From contig JAKOGI010000366.1 in the NCBI GenBank assembly GCA_029747015.1, forward strand, positions 470,001-534,000: DNA of 64,000 nucleotides, written 5' to 3'. This DNA is from Carnegiea gigantea (Eukaryota > Streptophyta > Magnoliopsida > Caryophyllales > Cactaceae). Below the pieces are notes generated by a model. That model was not told the DNA's origin and made no database searches. It saw only the letters and a list, made by a program, of their open reading frames with translations. Positions 1 through 12,900 of this stretch are shown here, piece by piece; within the stretch, counting starts at the first letter, position 1, and each line of letters opens with the position of its first letter. The position numbers and the translations under genes are program-made.

Positions 1-1245
1 ATATCAATAAGGACAATAATTATTTTTGGGATTTTTTCAACAAGCCTTCATCACCTGTCATATGAGTTGATGTGCTGTTATCAAGCATCCATAAATACAA
101 ACCTAAAAGTTTTTCATGCCACCTTTTAGTGGATCAATGAGGATCATAAGCCTTTGCACTCGTTTAGCCAAGAGACCAGGAATGATCACTTGTGATGATT
201 CAGCAAGGGTGTTCACTGTTGCTTGTAGCAGATTCTGTCTGTTTCGACACGGCATGGGCAACCTCTCATCCTGCACCAATTCTTCTAATGACACTAGTCC
301 GACCACCACATCCTCCTTTGTTTCCACGACGTCCTCTGCCTCGACCATGGGTACTCCATTCGGGTGGATACTTGATTATCTTGAAATAGCCAACCTCCTC
401 ATGTTTGTACTTTATGCAGTGTTTACACGTCCCTCTCTCGGGGGCAATCTACACGGCCTTCCTATTCACGAAAAATGCCCCAACAGCTTCGGTCCATTCA
501 TCTTTGTTCATCATGAGGTGTTTGTGATTCTCCTCTTGGTGCATCATGTTAAAAATTTGCCAAGGGACAATAGAGGCTCAAGGGCAAGAATATGTCCTCT
601 AATGTCTGAGTACACTTCATCGTTCAAGCCCATCAAAAATTAATGAACTTTCTCTTCATGCACCATGTTAATGAGCTTTTCACCTACCGCGCATTCGCAC
701 TTGCCGCAGTTACACTGTGGAAATCATACTTGATTTTCTAGTTCACTCCAGAGTCTCATCAGTTCTAAATAAAATTCCATAACTTACAACCCCTTTTGCT
801 TGCATTCAGAGAGCTTCGTCTTGAGTTGATGTATTTTGGGGGCTTTGGCAACCGCATAATGGTTCTTTAGGTTTTGTCACATGACCTCGGCTGCTCAACT
901 TAAGCTATGCTTGGTCGGAGTTTTGGATCAGTGATGTTGAGAATCCAAGAGCAAATCATTGAATTCGTCATCTCTCAAGCTTGCATCTCCAATGCATCGT
1001 CTCGTTTTTCTAGAACTAGTTTCTTTAGGGTTCTTTCTATACACCCTAATTTGTTCTCGCCTTTGAGTGCATTTCTCACTGCTTTCTCCCATAAATCGTA
1101 GTTTTTTTTCCATAATTAACCCCAGCTGTAATTAGCGCCCCGGGTCCTTCTAAAGGGTGTAAGAAGTACAGAGAGTGATTTTCAATCAAAAACTTCCTTG
1201 CCAGTCAAAGTTGTGCTTTAGATAAGATTTAGGCTTTGAAAATTT
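1..1245 (-). pseudogene. Ty1/copia gag and start of protease, decayed, runs off left edge
   Basis: Read on the minus strand just downstream of a primer-binding site, this stretch gives broken pieces of a copia polyprotein. At about 1130-920 there is a gag N-terminal region in shifting frames (a Trp-Glu-Lys-Ala / Asn-Lys-Leu-Gly type pattern). At about 440-350 there is a zinc-knuckle remnant starting CKHC and ending in a KYPPEW-like segment, followed by a Gly/Arg-rich tract. At about 95-30 is the beginning of the protease domain (WMLDNSTSTHMTGD), in which the usual Asp-Ser-Gly catalytic triplet is altered. Many stops and frameshifts make it a pseudogene. The rest of pol would lie left of the window. 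The assignment rests on the order gag, knuckle, protease behind a PBS; the subfamily is not determined. Confidence 0.7.
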
Positions 1246-1263
1246 TATGTAAGGAGAATCAAG

Positions 1264-1275
1264 GCTCTGATACCA
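1264..1275 (-). other. Primer-binding site of the left copia element
   Basis: The plus strand reads GCTCTGATACCA, so the minus strand reads TGGTATCAGAGC. This is the classic plant copia PBS complementary to the 3' end of initiator-Met tRNA. It fixes the orientation of the left-edge copia element as minus and places its 5' LTR at higher coordinates. Confidence 0.85.
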
Positions 1276-1502
1276 TATAGAAAAACTAGGTCTTTTTGAC
1301 ACAGAGGTTTTTCGGTTGATCACTCGTATCGCCCACACATTATTCTCTTGTTAATTGCTAGAACAATATGCAATACATACATGCATGCTACACACCTAAT
1401 CCTAGCTTGCGATGCAAGGAAACAAGACTCCAACAGAAATTAGGCAAGCTAAATAATTACAAGAATAAGTATATAATCTAGATACCACACTAAATAGATT
1501 TA
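1276..1502 (-). repeat. Probable 5' LTR remnant of the left copia element
   Basis: Sequence directly upstream, in element orientation, of the PBS. No intact TG...CA ends and no second LTR are visible in the window, so the limits are guesses. A low-complexity insertion seems to begin near 1503. Confidence 0.35.
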
Positions 1503-1860
1503 GGCCCTGTTCATTTTTGCAATAAAAAGCGACAAGTTTATCGCTTTTTCTTATAGCTCTAACTCATTCTTATAGCTTTTTGCATGTTCTTTCAGCTCTT
1601 TTTATCTCCTTTTATTTTCTTACAACTTTTAAATGTTTTTAAATACTGCTTACAGCTATTTTTACAACTTCTTACAGTTTCTTACAACTTCTTATAGCCC
1701 GTTAAAGTTCTTACAACCCGTTACAGCTCCTCATTGCTCTTTACAGTTTCCTACAATTTCTTACAGCTTATATTTGCTCCATATTGAAGAAAGGGACAGA
1801 GTCTTAAAAAATCTGCATCTTAATCTAAAACTATGTAAATAGATGGCAATGCATTTTGAC
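1503..1860. repeat. T-rich degenerate short-period repeat
   Basis: From about 1540 to 1770 variants of a motif like CTTACAACTT / TTACAGCTCTTT recur every 10-20 bases. The left edge (AGGCCCTGTTCATTTTTGC) resembles the end of small plant DNA transposons, but no matching opposite end or target duplication was found. Confidence 0.4.
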
Positions 1861-3033
1861 ACCCAATCCAAACCATAAAACTAACTTCTCAATTAAAAAG
1901 GTTTCAAATCAATGAGTAAAAGATAACTTAAGACTTAAATATTAACTGCTTTCGATTCTCCGTCGACATCATCATATAGTCATGTATATAAAAATGAATA
2001 AATTGATAATGGATTGACATTGTCACGCCGTCATTGGAGGTTATAATGTTTTTCTTTTTTTAAAAAAAAACTTTAGGTTGGCATTAATAAAAATTGCAAT
2101 ATCTATTTAATTTTAATAAGAAGTCCAAAGAATCTACATTGAGTTTATTGAAATGTTGTTATTAGATATTAATCACAATACCTTCTTTAATGTTACCAAA
2201 GATCAAAAGTTTGCCGTTGATGATAAGTCTACTATACATTAACAAGTCATTGATTAATACAAGGAATGTTTAAGTATATAAAAAGGCAAAACTTACATCA
2301 TACTCCTAAGAGTACATATTTTCACAAGCCACGTCATCATCATATATTAAAAATTATCTATATGACAAATACACACTAAAAAATGTATATATTGCAAGTA
2401 AAAGTAAGCACTCCTAAGTGTTTGATATAAATTAATATAAAAAGTGGTTAAATGACCGAAAATAAGATCATCTTCATTCTTCCTTCTTTCTAGATGAAAT
2501 TTAGTAAAAAGTCCAACATGAGTATTTAGGAATGCAACAGTGGATCAATCTTAACTTAATAAGGATGATTTAATGAGTATGAAAATTATCATATAAAGGT
2601 GGATTTTGGAGATCAATTAGTTGATGTTTTTATTTGATTCACTATGTTTTCGCCTGATGTTCTTTTTTTTCATTTAGAGTTCTCTTTTGTTTCATTGGGT
2701 AATTTTATATCCTGGAGGCTCAAGATGAGTTGTTGCATAAATGATGAAGATGGAGATGATTAACTAATGATGAAGACTTTGGTATTTGCACTTACTTTTT
2801 CAATTAGCGTTGATATGGGTTGTTTAGCATTCTTCTAGGTTGTTTCTCGAGTTTCACTTTTAAACTTTTAATTTAAAGTCATATTTTAGAAAGTCATATT
2901 TTAGATGTTTAATGTTACTATGGTTTATATTGTTGATTTAAAATCGTGAGTAGGGTGTTGGATTTTGGTTGATTAAATTAATCTTACTTGGAAATTTTCA
3001 TAGTAGAGTAATCAGTTTATTTTAATCTAACTT
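1861..3033. other. AT-rich intergenic DNA, nothing recognised
   Basis: No credible coding region, RNA gene or repeat boundary seen. It ends at the TAA target site of the Tourist-like element. Confidence 0.5.
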
Positions 3034-3515
3034 TAAGATAGTGTTTGGTTAGAAGGAAAATGGTTTTCCTAAAAAATTATTTTCTATAGAAGATGTTCTT
3101 CCAAGAAAAATTGATTTTCATGTCATATTTTCCGTTGTTTGTTATAAGATAAATCATTTTCCATGAAAAAGAAGAAAAAAAACAACAATAAAATTATTTA
3201 AATGGCGAAAAATATTGACTAATGATAGTAGTTGAGATAAATATTGACCAAATGAAGGAACTTTGAACTTAAAATTCATATTTTAGTTTTTTTCAGTACT
3301 TTCTCTTGGATAATCAAGTTTTGATCTAAACCATTGAAACTATTTTAGTAACAAAAAATATCAACTGAATTGTTTAAGTGGTGAAAAATGTCAATTGAAT
3401 TGTAGTCGTGGTGGAGAAAAATGTTGATTAAATGAAGGAACATCGTGTTCAAAATCTGGATTTTATCCTATTTTAATCTTTCCTGTCCGATGATCAAGTT
3501 TCGATCCAAACTATT

Positions 3516-5473
3516 TGTAACGCCCGAGCTTAACCTTCTATTAACTACGCATACTTACACGAAATGAGTCAATGAAAATGTTATTAATCTCAGGGCATTA
3601 CCGTCGTCCCGTAAGGGACGAGGCTGCATCTATGCATTTAAAACAATGGGAGAGAAGTATCCATTGGCTATAAAACAACATTCACATTACATGGGTCTTA
3701 GTTTGCTGTGAACTAACAAAATATGCACCCCCATGACGGTTATCCTTATCCAAAATAAGATTGACAATACATATGGATTCACAAGCCCAAAAAATAAACA
3801 ACACAGAAAGACAGTTAATGCTCATTGCCCTGGCCCACATCCTCGCCCCACATCCCCGGGGCTCTTAGTCTAGGTTGGTGTCTGCCTAGCCACAATATGT
3901 TTTTCCTTCCCTAAAAACAATTCACAAAACAGCAAAACAAAACATAAATGAGCGACAGCTCAGTACGCTACCCAAGTACGGTTAAATATTTTATACAAGG
4001 AGACAGCGAGAGCGCGCGCACAATATTTAAACGATGCTTTGCAAACAACATTTGAGGATCATTGGTTCAAATAAAAGATTATTAATAATCTCTTCGGCCT
4101 GGATTAGGATCAACATCTATGAACAATAGCCATGATATCATTAACAATGAACTGTGAAATTCCCGTTGCATTTCACAAAGCCTTATTTACACATGAAACC
4201 ATATGTCACCTTTATTTAAGCAGATATCCTCATTCCTTAATTTATGAGGCATATCTTATATCTGTTTTCATACCTTTACTTCATCACTAATATCACATAA
4301 TCAAAACAATTACTTAAAAGCTTTCTTAAGTATTTCAATCATTACTGCTCACCTTGTTCATGGCCTAAATATTCATAAATCTATATGTTCACCCAATCTT
4401 TGCAAATTCCTCCAACTTCTGAATGAATTAGATTTCTCAAAAGTTTATACAAATCATCACCACATACATCCTAATTTAATTACTTCAAGGTGTCACAATT
4501 CACACAATAATTGACCTAATTAAACTTTGATTCAAAAGAACCAGCCTAATCAATTAAACATAAACTTTCAAGAAATCCAACTCAAATGGAGGAACGATAG
4601 AGCAAATTTATCTTGGTTTGAATGGGTGTGTAGATGGAGTGTAAAGTTTAGGAGGGGGTGGCGGTGATAGTCATCGGAGCACAGCTGGGCGGAGTCGGAC
4701 GGAGGCTGTCGCGGGGGTTTTTTTCCGGCAGTCCACTAGTGGACATACAGCCCTGTTTTGGGCTGAAGAACACGAAAAACAGGGGAAAAGGAGGAGGTTG
4801 TTTGGTGGCCCGAGGCTGGGGTCGGTTGTGGGCCGGATTCTGACGATGATGGTTGGTCAGGTGGCTGGTCGGTTGTCCAGGGGGTGTCAGGCTGGACTGC
4901 CTCACGCTCCCTCTTCTCTCTGTTTTTTTTTATTTTTTATTTTTGTTCAGTGTGTGTTTCTTAATTGCTCTGAGAAGATGGAGAGGTGACTTGCTATGAT
5001 GGCCCTTCTCTTGCCTTAAATAGCAAAACCATAGCTAATTTCCTGTTTTTCTTTTCTTTTTTTTTTCTCTTTTTGATAAGCACTTAGTCTTGTCTTCATT
5101 AATCCACGCTTATCTAAAACAAAAATCTAATGTGTGTGTAAATGTGGGCCATCCACTTGGCTTGCATTGATTCATTGCAGGGTTTGTTTTTACTTTTCTT
5201 AACTACGAAGACATTATTATACCTTGATAAATTTCCGACTTTGTCCACTGCAACGCACGTTAATAGAAAAGTTTACATCCTTATATAATCATCTATTATT
5301 TCATAAACTTTGAAAAGAAATATCTGTAATATCACGATTCTTTAAATTGTGCATTGCTCTGATTAGTCGTAAAAGGAAAAAAAGGCGTGACTTACTGCTC
5401 CGTATTATCATAATTATATACATAATGCAAAAATTAAAACTAAATAAATATGAATGGATACCGAGGCATTACA
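3516..5473 (-). repeat. 3' LTR of the chromovirus element
   Basis: Plus strand begins TGTAACGCC and ends GGCATTACA, inverted termini shared with the other LTR. It is 1,958 bp, against 2,576 bp for the other copy, because a 624-bp block (15624-16247 there) is missing after position 4167. On the minus strand a TATTTAA-type TATA candidate lies near 5017-5023. ORFs inside it (4648-4989) overlap in several frames and are not credible genes. Confidence 0.9.
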
Positions 5474-5486
5474 TTCTCCCCCCTTT
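5474..5486 (-). other. Polypurine tract of the chromovirus
   Basis: On the minus strand AAAGGGGGGAGAA lies directly before the 3' LTR. This is the expected place for the plus-strand primer of reverse transcription and supports minus orientation. Confidence 0.85.
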
Positions 5487-5509
5487 AAAAAAGTTTCGTC
5501 CTTGAAACT

Positions 5510-6995
5510 TATACTGAACGTACCTTTCGAATAAATATGGGTAGTGCTGCTTAATTTCATCTTAAGTCTCCCACATAGCCTCATAGGCTCCATGATGGGT
5601 CCATATAACTCTGACCAGGAGTATAGCTTTTTTACGCAATTGTTTGATCCCTCAGTCTATTATCTTCACAGGTTGTTTTTCATAGGTTAACCTGTCATCC
5701 TCAACCTCCAGAGGTTGATAGACTATTGCATGTGTTGGATTGTGCACATACTTGCGTAGTTGCAAAATATGAAATACATCATGTACATGTTGTAGCTTAG
5801 GTGGCAAGGCTAAGCGATAGGCAACTGGGTTGATTTTCTCGAAAATGTCATAGGGTCCAACAAAACGCGGACTTAACTTTCCTTTAACATTAAATCGTCA
5901 TACTCCTTTAACAGGAGAAACCTTCAGGAACACTTTATCCCCTTCTTCGAACTCCAAAGCCTTTCGCCTTCAATATGCATATATTTTCTGCCTATCTTGT
6001 GCCGCTCTCATATTTTGTTGGATAACCTTGATTTTATCCACCATTTCTCGAATCATTTTCAGTCCCAAAATCAGGGTATCTTCCAAATCACTCCAACAAA
6101 GAGGTGTTCAACATCTTCTACCATATAATGCTTCAAAAGGGGCCATTTTAATAGTAATCTGGTAGCTATTATTATACAAAAACTCCGCTAGGGGTAAGTA
6201 GTCCTCCTATTTTCCTTGAAAGTCCAAGACATAGGCCCATAACATGTCTTGAATAATTTGATTTACTCTTTCTGTCTGTTCGTCCATCTCGGGATGGTAG
6301 GAGCTACTAATCTGTAACTTTGTGCCAAAAGCTTTCTACAAAGCCTTCCAAAAGCGGGGTTGGAACCTTGAGTCCCTATCTGAGATAATATCCTGAGGAA
6401 CACCATGCAACTGCACTACTTCTTTGACATAAACTTGTGCCAACCTATCCATGTTCCAGGAATCATGTATTGCTGCGAAATAGGTGGATTTGTTAAATCT
6501 ATCTACTATCACTCACATGGCATTCTTCTTAGATATGGTCAAAGGTAATCCCATCACAAAATCCATCGAAATAAAGTCCCGCTTCCACGTGGGGATCTCC
6601 AACGGTCTTAATTCACCAACACTGGTGCTCAGCCTTGACTTTTTGACAAGTGAGACATTTATTCGCATATTGAGCGATGCCCCTTTTTATGTTGTTCCGC
6701 CAAAAGGTTTGTTTCAAATCTTTATACATTTTTGTTCCTTCCGGGTGAATGGAATACTTTGTACCATGTGCTTAAGCCATTATCCTTTCTTTCAATTTCT
6801 TTTCTTGAGGCACACATTTCCAATTCTGAAATCTAATAACTTCTTGCTCATCTTCCACAAATTCCGATGCTTTGCCTTTGCTTATATTCACCCTAATCAT
6901 TTCTATTTCTTCATCTCCCACTTATGCCTGTTTAATTTTGTCCAAAAGAGTGGGTTGAATCGTTAAACTACCAAGATATGACCCAGTTTCTCCTG
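5510..6995 (-). pseudogene. Integrase and chromodomain-like C terminus, chromovirus pol
   Basis: Minus-strand reading gives the integrase catalytic core with the second Asp in an IISDRDSRF segment (about 6390) and the Glu in QTERVNQ (about 6270). These are followed by the GPY-type segment (PRFVGPYDIFEKI, about 5860) and a tail with HDVFH, LRKYVHNPTH and EEQPV-like motifs ending KQHYPYLFER. That tail corresponds to the chromodomain region of plant chromoviruses, thought to guide integration into particular chromatin. At least four stops and several frame changes are present, so no functional protein is expected. Confidence 0.8.
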
Positions 6996-8560
6996 ATAAC
7001 ACAAACTCAATACCCATACATTCTAATTCTCTCAAAATCTCTGGTCGCACTATTGTCATAATATTAACACTATGACATGCTTTTCGACTTAATGCATTGG
7101 CAACCACGTTAGCCTTTTCCGGATGGTATTGTATTTGGAGGTCACAATCTTTGAGGAGTTCTAACCATCTACATTACCTTATATTCAATTTCTTTTGAGT
7201 GAAGATGTATTTGAGACTCTTATGGTCAGTAAAAATCTAGCAAGAACTACCATATAGGTAATGTCTCCAAATTTTAAGCGCAAAAACCACTGTGGCTAAT
7301 TCCAAATCATGTGTGTGATAGTTTTGCTCGTGCTAAAATCTAGCAAGAACTACCATATAGGTAATGTCTCCAAATTTTAAGCGCAAAAACCACTGCGGCT
7401 AATTCCAAATCATGTGTGCGATAGTTTTGCTCGTGCGACTTCAGCTACCTAGAGGCATAAGCTATGACTTTCCCTTCTTGCATGAGAACGCATCCTATGC
7501 CTTGCCTAGAAGTATCACCATAAATGTGAATTCTCCTGCTTCTGTTGGTAAGGCTAAAACTGGCGCTGTGGTGAGCTTGTGTTTGAGGTTCTCAAAGGTA
7601 GCTTCATCCCACTCAAATTTAGTTGTCTTTCTTAGTAGGTTGGTGAGAGGCAAGATGATTCTTGAAAAGTCTTGCACAAATCGCCTATAGTATCCAGCCA
7701 TCCTTAGGAAACTCCAAACCTCCGTAACATGAGTAGGCCTCGACCACTCAGTGATTGCCTTTACTTTTTACAGGTCAACTCTAATCCATTCCTTAGAAAT
7801 CACATACCCTTTGTAAATCAATCCTCAAATGCTCAGTATGCTCCTGTTCGGTTTTAGAATAAATTAGGATATCATCAATGAAAACCACCACAAACTTATC
7901 CAGATATGGTCTAAACACTCAATTCGTCAAATCCATAAAACTTGCAGGAGCATTAGTTAACCCAAACGGCATTAGTGTGAATTCATAGTGACCACAATGA
8001 GTTCTAAATGGCATCTTAGGGATATCCTCGGGTTTGATTCTTAATTGGTGATACCTTAACCTGAGATCAATCTTTGAAAAGATTCTCATTCCTTATAACT
8101 GATCAAATAAATCATCAATCCTGGGCATTGGGTACCTATTCTTTATGGTAATCTTGTTCAACTCTCTGTAATCTATGCACAACCTTAAAGTTCCGTCTTT
8201 TTTCTTTACGAACAAAACCGGTGCTCCCTACGGGGATATGCTTGGTCTTATATAACCCTTTTGTAACAAGTCTTTCAATTGCACTTTTAGCTCTTTCAAC
8301 TTTGCTAGGGCCATCCTATACGGAAGGTTTGAGATATGGCATGCTCCAGATTCCAATTCTATCTTAAAGTCAATTTCTCTTTTGGGAGGTAACCCAGGGA
8401 TTTCTTCTGGAAACACATCCGAGAATTTTTTAACCATGGGAATATCCTCAAGTTTTAACTCCTTTTCCTTATCTTTTGTAACACAACACAAGTATGCCTC
8501 ACACCCCTGTCTAACTAATTTTCTAGCTACCATGAAGGATATTAAAGGACATTCCTTGTT
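6996..8560 (-). pseudogene. Reverse transcriptase and RNase H, chromovirus pol
   Basis: Minus-strand fragments include the RT N-terminal part (8228-8533; FPEEIPGLPPKREIDF and QKGYIRPSISP), the active site [10 protein letters not shown] at about 7855-7890, the thumb/connection (7495-7701; YYRRFVQDFSRI and a TTAPVLALP stretch) and the RNase H end (about 7107; VANALSRKA). A 103-bp direct duplication at about 7232-7437 lies in the RNase H portion and breaks the frame. The element could move only with enzymes supplied by relatives. Confidence 0.85.
7232..7437. repeat. 103-bp tandem duplication inside RNase H
   Basis: Two adjacent copies starting AAAATCTAGCAAGAACTACC (7232 and 7335), differing at two positions (TGTGG/TGCGG, GTGTGATAG/GTGCGATAG). 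The unit length is not divisible by three, so the duplication shifts the reading frame of the surrounding pol pseudogene. Confidence 0.85.
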
Positions 8561-8639
8561 GCTGTTATTCCCCTAAAAATACATCTTTTCTCTCCTTTTT
8601 CCTCTCAGGACACTCTTTGTTTTTGGTAATCAATCTTTG

Positions 8640-8990
8640 CTCCATGTCTTGACAACCAGTCCATCCCTAAAATTACATCAAATTCTAATATGTCTAGCTG
8701 TGCCAAATCACCCTCAAACTCTTCCTAATTTAGAATAATTGGGCAATTCTTGTACATAATACTACATTTTATGGTTGTTCCCATGGGTAAGTTCACATAC
8801 AATTCTATGGGACCATGCCTATTTGAATCACAAGTTTTGATGAAATAAATGAATGTGTAGCTCCCGAATCAAATAAAACAACAAGAGGTATCGAATTGAA
8901 AGTAAGCGTACCAGTCACAACTGCTCCTAACTCCTCAGCCTGCTTCATATTGATTACATAAGCTCTGCCCACCAGTCGACTAGTTGTAGG
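8640..8990 (-). pseudogene. Aspartic protease, chromovirus pol
   Basis: Minus strand reads a VVLFDSGATHSFIS segment with Asp-Ser-Gly at 8862-8870, the catalytic motif of retroviral-type aspartic protease. A DVILGMDWLSRHGAKID segment follows near 8660, the usual end of the domain before RT. Stops and frame changes occur between the two motifs. Confidence 0.8.
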
Positions 8991-8999
8991 GACTAAAGT

Positions 9000-9946
9000 C
9001 TTTCCTTATTTGTTAACTAGGGTATGACCCTTGCTTGATTGGGCAGTTCTAGCAGGGCAGTTGGTAATCAGATGGTTCGGATCTCTGCACCAAAAACAAC
9101 GGTTTGTCCCCACCCTACATTGTAAGGTATTGCGGTTTGCACGGCCACACTTAGTACAATATTTTCCCGTATGAGCTGAGCCTTGGAGTCTTAGTCTAGC
9201 GTTGGTCAGCTTCTTACTAGGTACACCCTCAGCTTGCGCACCTTTTTCATTCCACTTTTTTTAGAGTTGGCTCGATGAGCCATTCCTAATTCAGTTCTTA
9301 CTCGCTCAATCTCAGCATTACGCTTATACAATTCTTAGCTAGTCTGGATGGGTTGCCCTGCTAACTGGTTCTTGATGTAAGGCGCTAGGCCATCTTCAAA
9401 TCTCAGCATTCTTATTTTATCAGCAGCTACATAATCTGAGGCAAACCTTAAGAGTTTAGCGAAATGGCTTGCGTATTCCACTACTTACATTATCTTGGCG
9501 TAGAGTTAAAAACTCCCTTTGTTTTTGCTTTTGTAAGTGCATCGGATAAAACTCCGCTCGTAATGCTTCGTTGAACTTTCCCCAAGTAGCCTGAGGCTTT
9601 GAAAGGTGGAGTTAACCGTTCCCCACTAGATGTCAGCCTGTCCAGTCAAATAAAAGGCTCCAATAGTCACGCGTTTGTTATCGGGAACTTCTACTACGTC
9701 AAATATCTTTTCCGTCTGTCGAATCAATTCTTCTAATAACACCAAGTCTTCTTTGCCGTCATATGTTTTTGGATTCCGTTTGGCAACCCCGTCAAAGAAC
9801 TTACTCTCTTTCTTATTTGTTCCAGACCCTGAACCTTTAAGCTTCCTTGTTACCTCCGCCACAATTTTGCCCTCATTTCAGATTCCAAGTTATCTAAAAA
9901 TCCCTTCTGACTCTCAACATTTTCAGGGTTTGGAGACGTACTAATA
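9000..9946 (-). pseudogene. Gag C-terminal part with zinc knuckle, chromovirus
   Basis: Minus strand starting at the nested-LTR boundary reads ISTSPNPENVESQKGFL and then a gag-like region in several frames (9626-9862 and below). It ends in a CX2CX4HX4C zinc knuckle at 9057-9098 (CFWCRDPNHLITNC), which has all four metal ligands. Gag packages element RNA in virus-like particles and the knuckle binds nucleic acid. The N-terminal part was separated by the insertion at 9952-13207. Confidence 0.75.
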
Positions 9947-9951
9947 GCTTC

Positions 9952-12900
9952 TGTTGAACGAAAATTTTGGCATATTTGAATTTGTTGAAATTAACACTCA
10001 TAAATTTAATATGTGCCTATCATGAAAAAATGATCAAAATTTTAGATGTAAAATTAATATAAGGACTCTAAAATTTTATTCCTCTTGTAAATTTAATTGA
10101 GGGAGATATGCATTAAAAAAAAAAAAAAAGTCTATCGGTTACGTTTATCATCATGGCTAAGGAAATAAACATACTCAATCCATTACGTAACACCGTTATT
10201 AGCCTCTACAAAAAATAATCTTAATAGAGGTTTAATTATTCCTTATGTCTGCCGTTCACAATGAAAAGATTATTTGCTAGAGGTTGACAAGTCAAAGCAC
10301 CAACTAATTTCCTCCATTATTGCCAGGTGGTGTAGTGGGCAGTTACCCACGTTTCCTTGACAGGCTTATCGTCACAATATTATAAATGCTCAGGGATAAG
10401 CGAAGGTGGGGGGGTCAGTGAAGAGAAGAAGGGAAGCAAGCAGAATTGCAAATTTCCAAGAGGAAAACAGAGACTGAAATAACAGAAAACAAGAAGGAAA
10501 ATTTGACGGAGGAGTGAGGCATCAAGCAAGTTCATAATCTTCCACAAGTCCCAGTTCAAAGGTAACTAAACTATCCAATCAAGTTGATTTCGCTACCCCG
10601 AAATACCGATCCTTCCGTCTCGTTCTCGCTATGACTAATTCAAACAAGAGTCAAGTTGATATGTAATCGATAGTTGAGCATGGGGCATCGAATCAGCGAA
10701 TAAAGATTTGTCGGGCTCTCAGCAAAGGCTGTACCATGGAGTTAAGGATCTTGCCAGATCCGAGTCCTGTCGGACTCACAAAACCATGGATTCTCCGAAT
10801 CCTGGATCCTGCCGGATCCATAAATATAGTTCCTGACGGATCCTAAGTCTTGTTAGACATCCCAAAAGAAGAAAGGAAAAGGGGTGTCAGGGGTAATTCT
10901 AAAAACAAGGGGGAGATGAGAAGCAAGAACAGGGCATCTATGGACTAGTTGAATGGCTAAATTAATATATTGAAATGATTTCATCTCCAAACTAATGCAC
11001 AGACGAGACTCTGCTTATTCGTTTTTCTTGCAATTTCTTTTTTTGGTCATGTTGTTCAACCTAGTTAAATCTCCACCCAAGCCCATACGTTGGCAAATTC
11101 CATGGAACTGCAATTAGAAAGGACTGGATAAGTTCTTGTGGCTCCTTTTATTGTAAATTGGCAAACAGAGAGTACGTACGAGGTCAAGAAGAATATGAGT
11201 CTTGGCTTTAAAAAAAAAAGGGAAAAGAAAAGAAACTAGCCAAGGCCATTCCTGTATCTGGATCCAAATTGGTTCGTAGTGCCCTTTATTTCTAATCAAA
11301 GGTCGAAATTGCTAGTCTCTCGTATTTCTAATCAGTGGTCCCGAAAGGTTTTGTAAAAAAGATGAAGAATAGCAAACAAGCATGATACATAATCTTCCTA
11401 TATTATCATACCTCTCGTGAGGCTCAAAAAAAAAAATGGGAGCAAAGTCTAATCGAAAAGGAGTACAGAGTGAAGTGATGAAGAAGAGGAGCGATATTTA
11501 TAAATCGTGAAGTCAAAATCTAGTAATAAAAGATCATTGATTGAGAGTATGATTCTGTTGTGAAGATATCAAAATCTTGCTAAGATGTAGCTTATCCACT
11601 TAAGTCAAAGTATTGATTTGTGGTTAGGGGCATAAAAAATTTTTGATACAATCAAAACAATAAAAAAAAATTATTATACCGGCTAGCAATTCGAATATGC
11701 TAGCTCATCGAATAAAAAGTGGTTGGATAAAATTTTGTGAGGGATAGTTGGAGTCATGATAAAATTCCTCCTCACTATGGCTCATAGAGGTGGTTATTTA
11801 TCCTCTGATGAGATGATGAAGTAAACTTATAATTTCTGGCTCCACTTCAAAATGGATTAAAAAAAAGGGGGTCGAGAATAATAGAATTAAAAGCTTATAT
11901 TTATTACAAGGTCATTCTGTTGTTAATTAGATGACTTTACAATAAATCGAAGTGGCTTGTATATTTATCTCCTTAAGCAAAATCTGCAAAGAGAGAAAAT
12001 AAAAAAAACATGAATTAGAACTACGATGATTTGATTCCACTAAGGATACATAGGAAGCTCGATATAAAATTTTGTCGAGTTCGGTCTAAATCAAAGTCCT
12101 CAAATGGGCTCAAACCGACCCCCCTCAAATTTTCAAGTCCATAAAATGGACCAAAATAAGCCCTTTTTATTTCTCCTCTCTTTAAAAGGTTAAAGTTACA
12201 GTTTTGTAACTTTTCGTTACATATTACGTAATCAAAACAAATTAAATGGGGAGTTTTTCAAAAAGTCAAAACCTTGTTAAAAAAATAAGTATGGCAAAAT
12301 TAATGGACCGACCCTAATGAAGGATTAAGTCGGTGAAATGGCCAAAATTACAACTCAGTCGAAGGCCGTCAAAATTTTATTTTTGACATGGTTATTAAAG
12401 TAAAATTCAAATGTCAAAATTATAGTCATCTGTTTTTTAAGGCCAACATAAATGGTTAAAATGAATAATATTTTAACCAAAATAAAGGATAAATTGAATA
12501 AAATAAAGTATAAGAACTACGTCGATTTGATCCCACTAAGGATACGTAGGAAACCCATAAATAAATTTCGGGTGCAATCACAAGTTAAACAAAATTAATG
12601 GACCGACCCCATTAAAGGTTAAGTCAGAAAATAAAAAAATCATGAAGTGGTTAAAAATGTAACTTAGCCATTCTTTTTAAAATCCAAATACCAAAATTAA
12701 GTCAGAAATTATCCTAACATAAATAGCTTAGCCAAAATAAAAAGATAAATTAAATCAAATAAAATCAAAGAATTACGACTGGTTTGATCCTCTATAAAAG
12801 AGGTACGTAGGCAGCTCATGACAAAAAAATGAGTGCAACCTAAATTTCAAATCAAATAAAATTACCCGTTCCTTAACCTGCACATGAAGAATGTGTATGT

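Noticed and set aside
1264..1275. GCTCTGATACCA as a tRNA fragment
   Set aside because: It is the retrotransposon primer-binding site; no cloverleaf lies around it. The same applies to 14976-14987 and 54642-54659.
4648..4989. Overlapping ORFs in the chromovirus LTR
   Set aside because: They lie in a GC-rich patch of the LTR, in three frames, and are not preserved in the other LTR in the same form.
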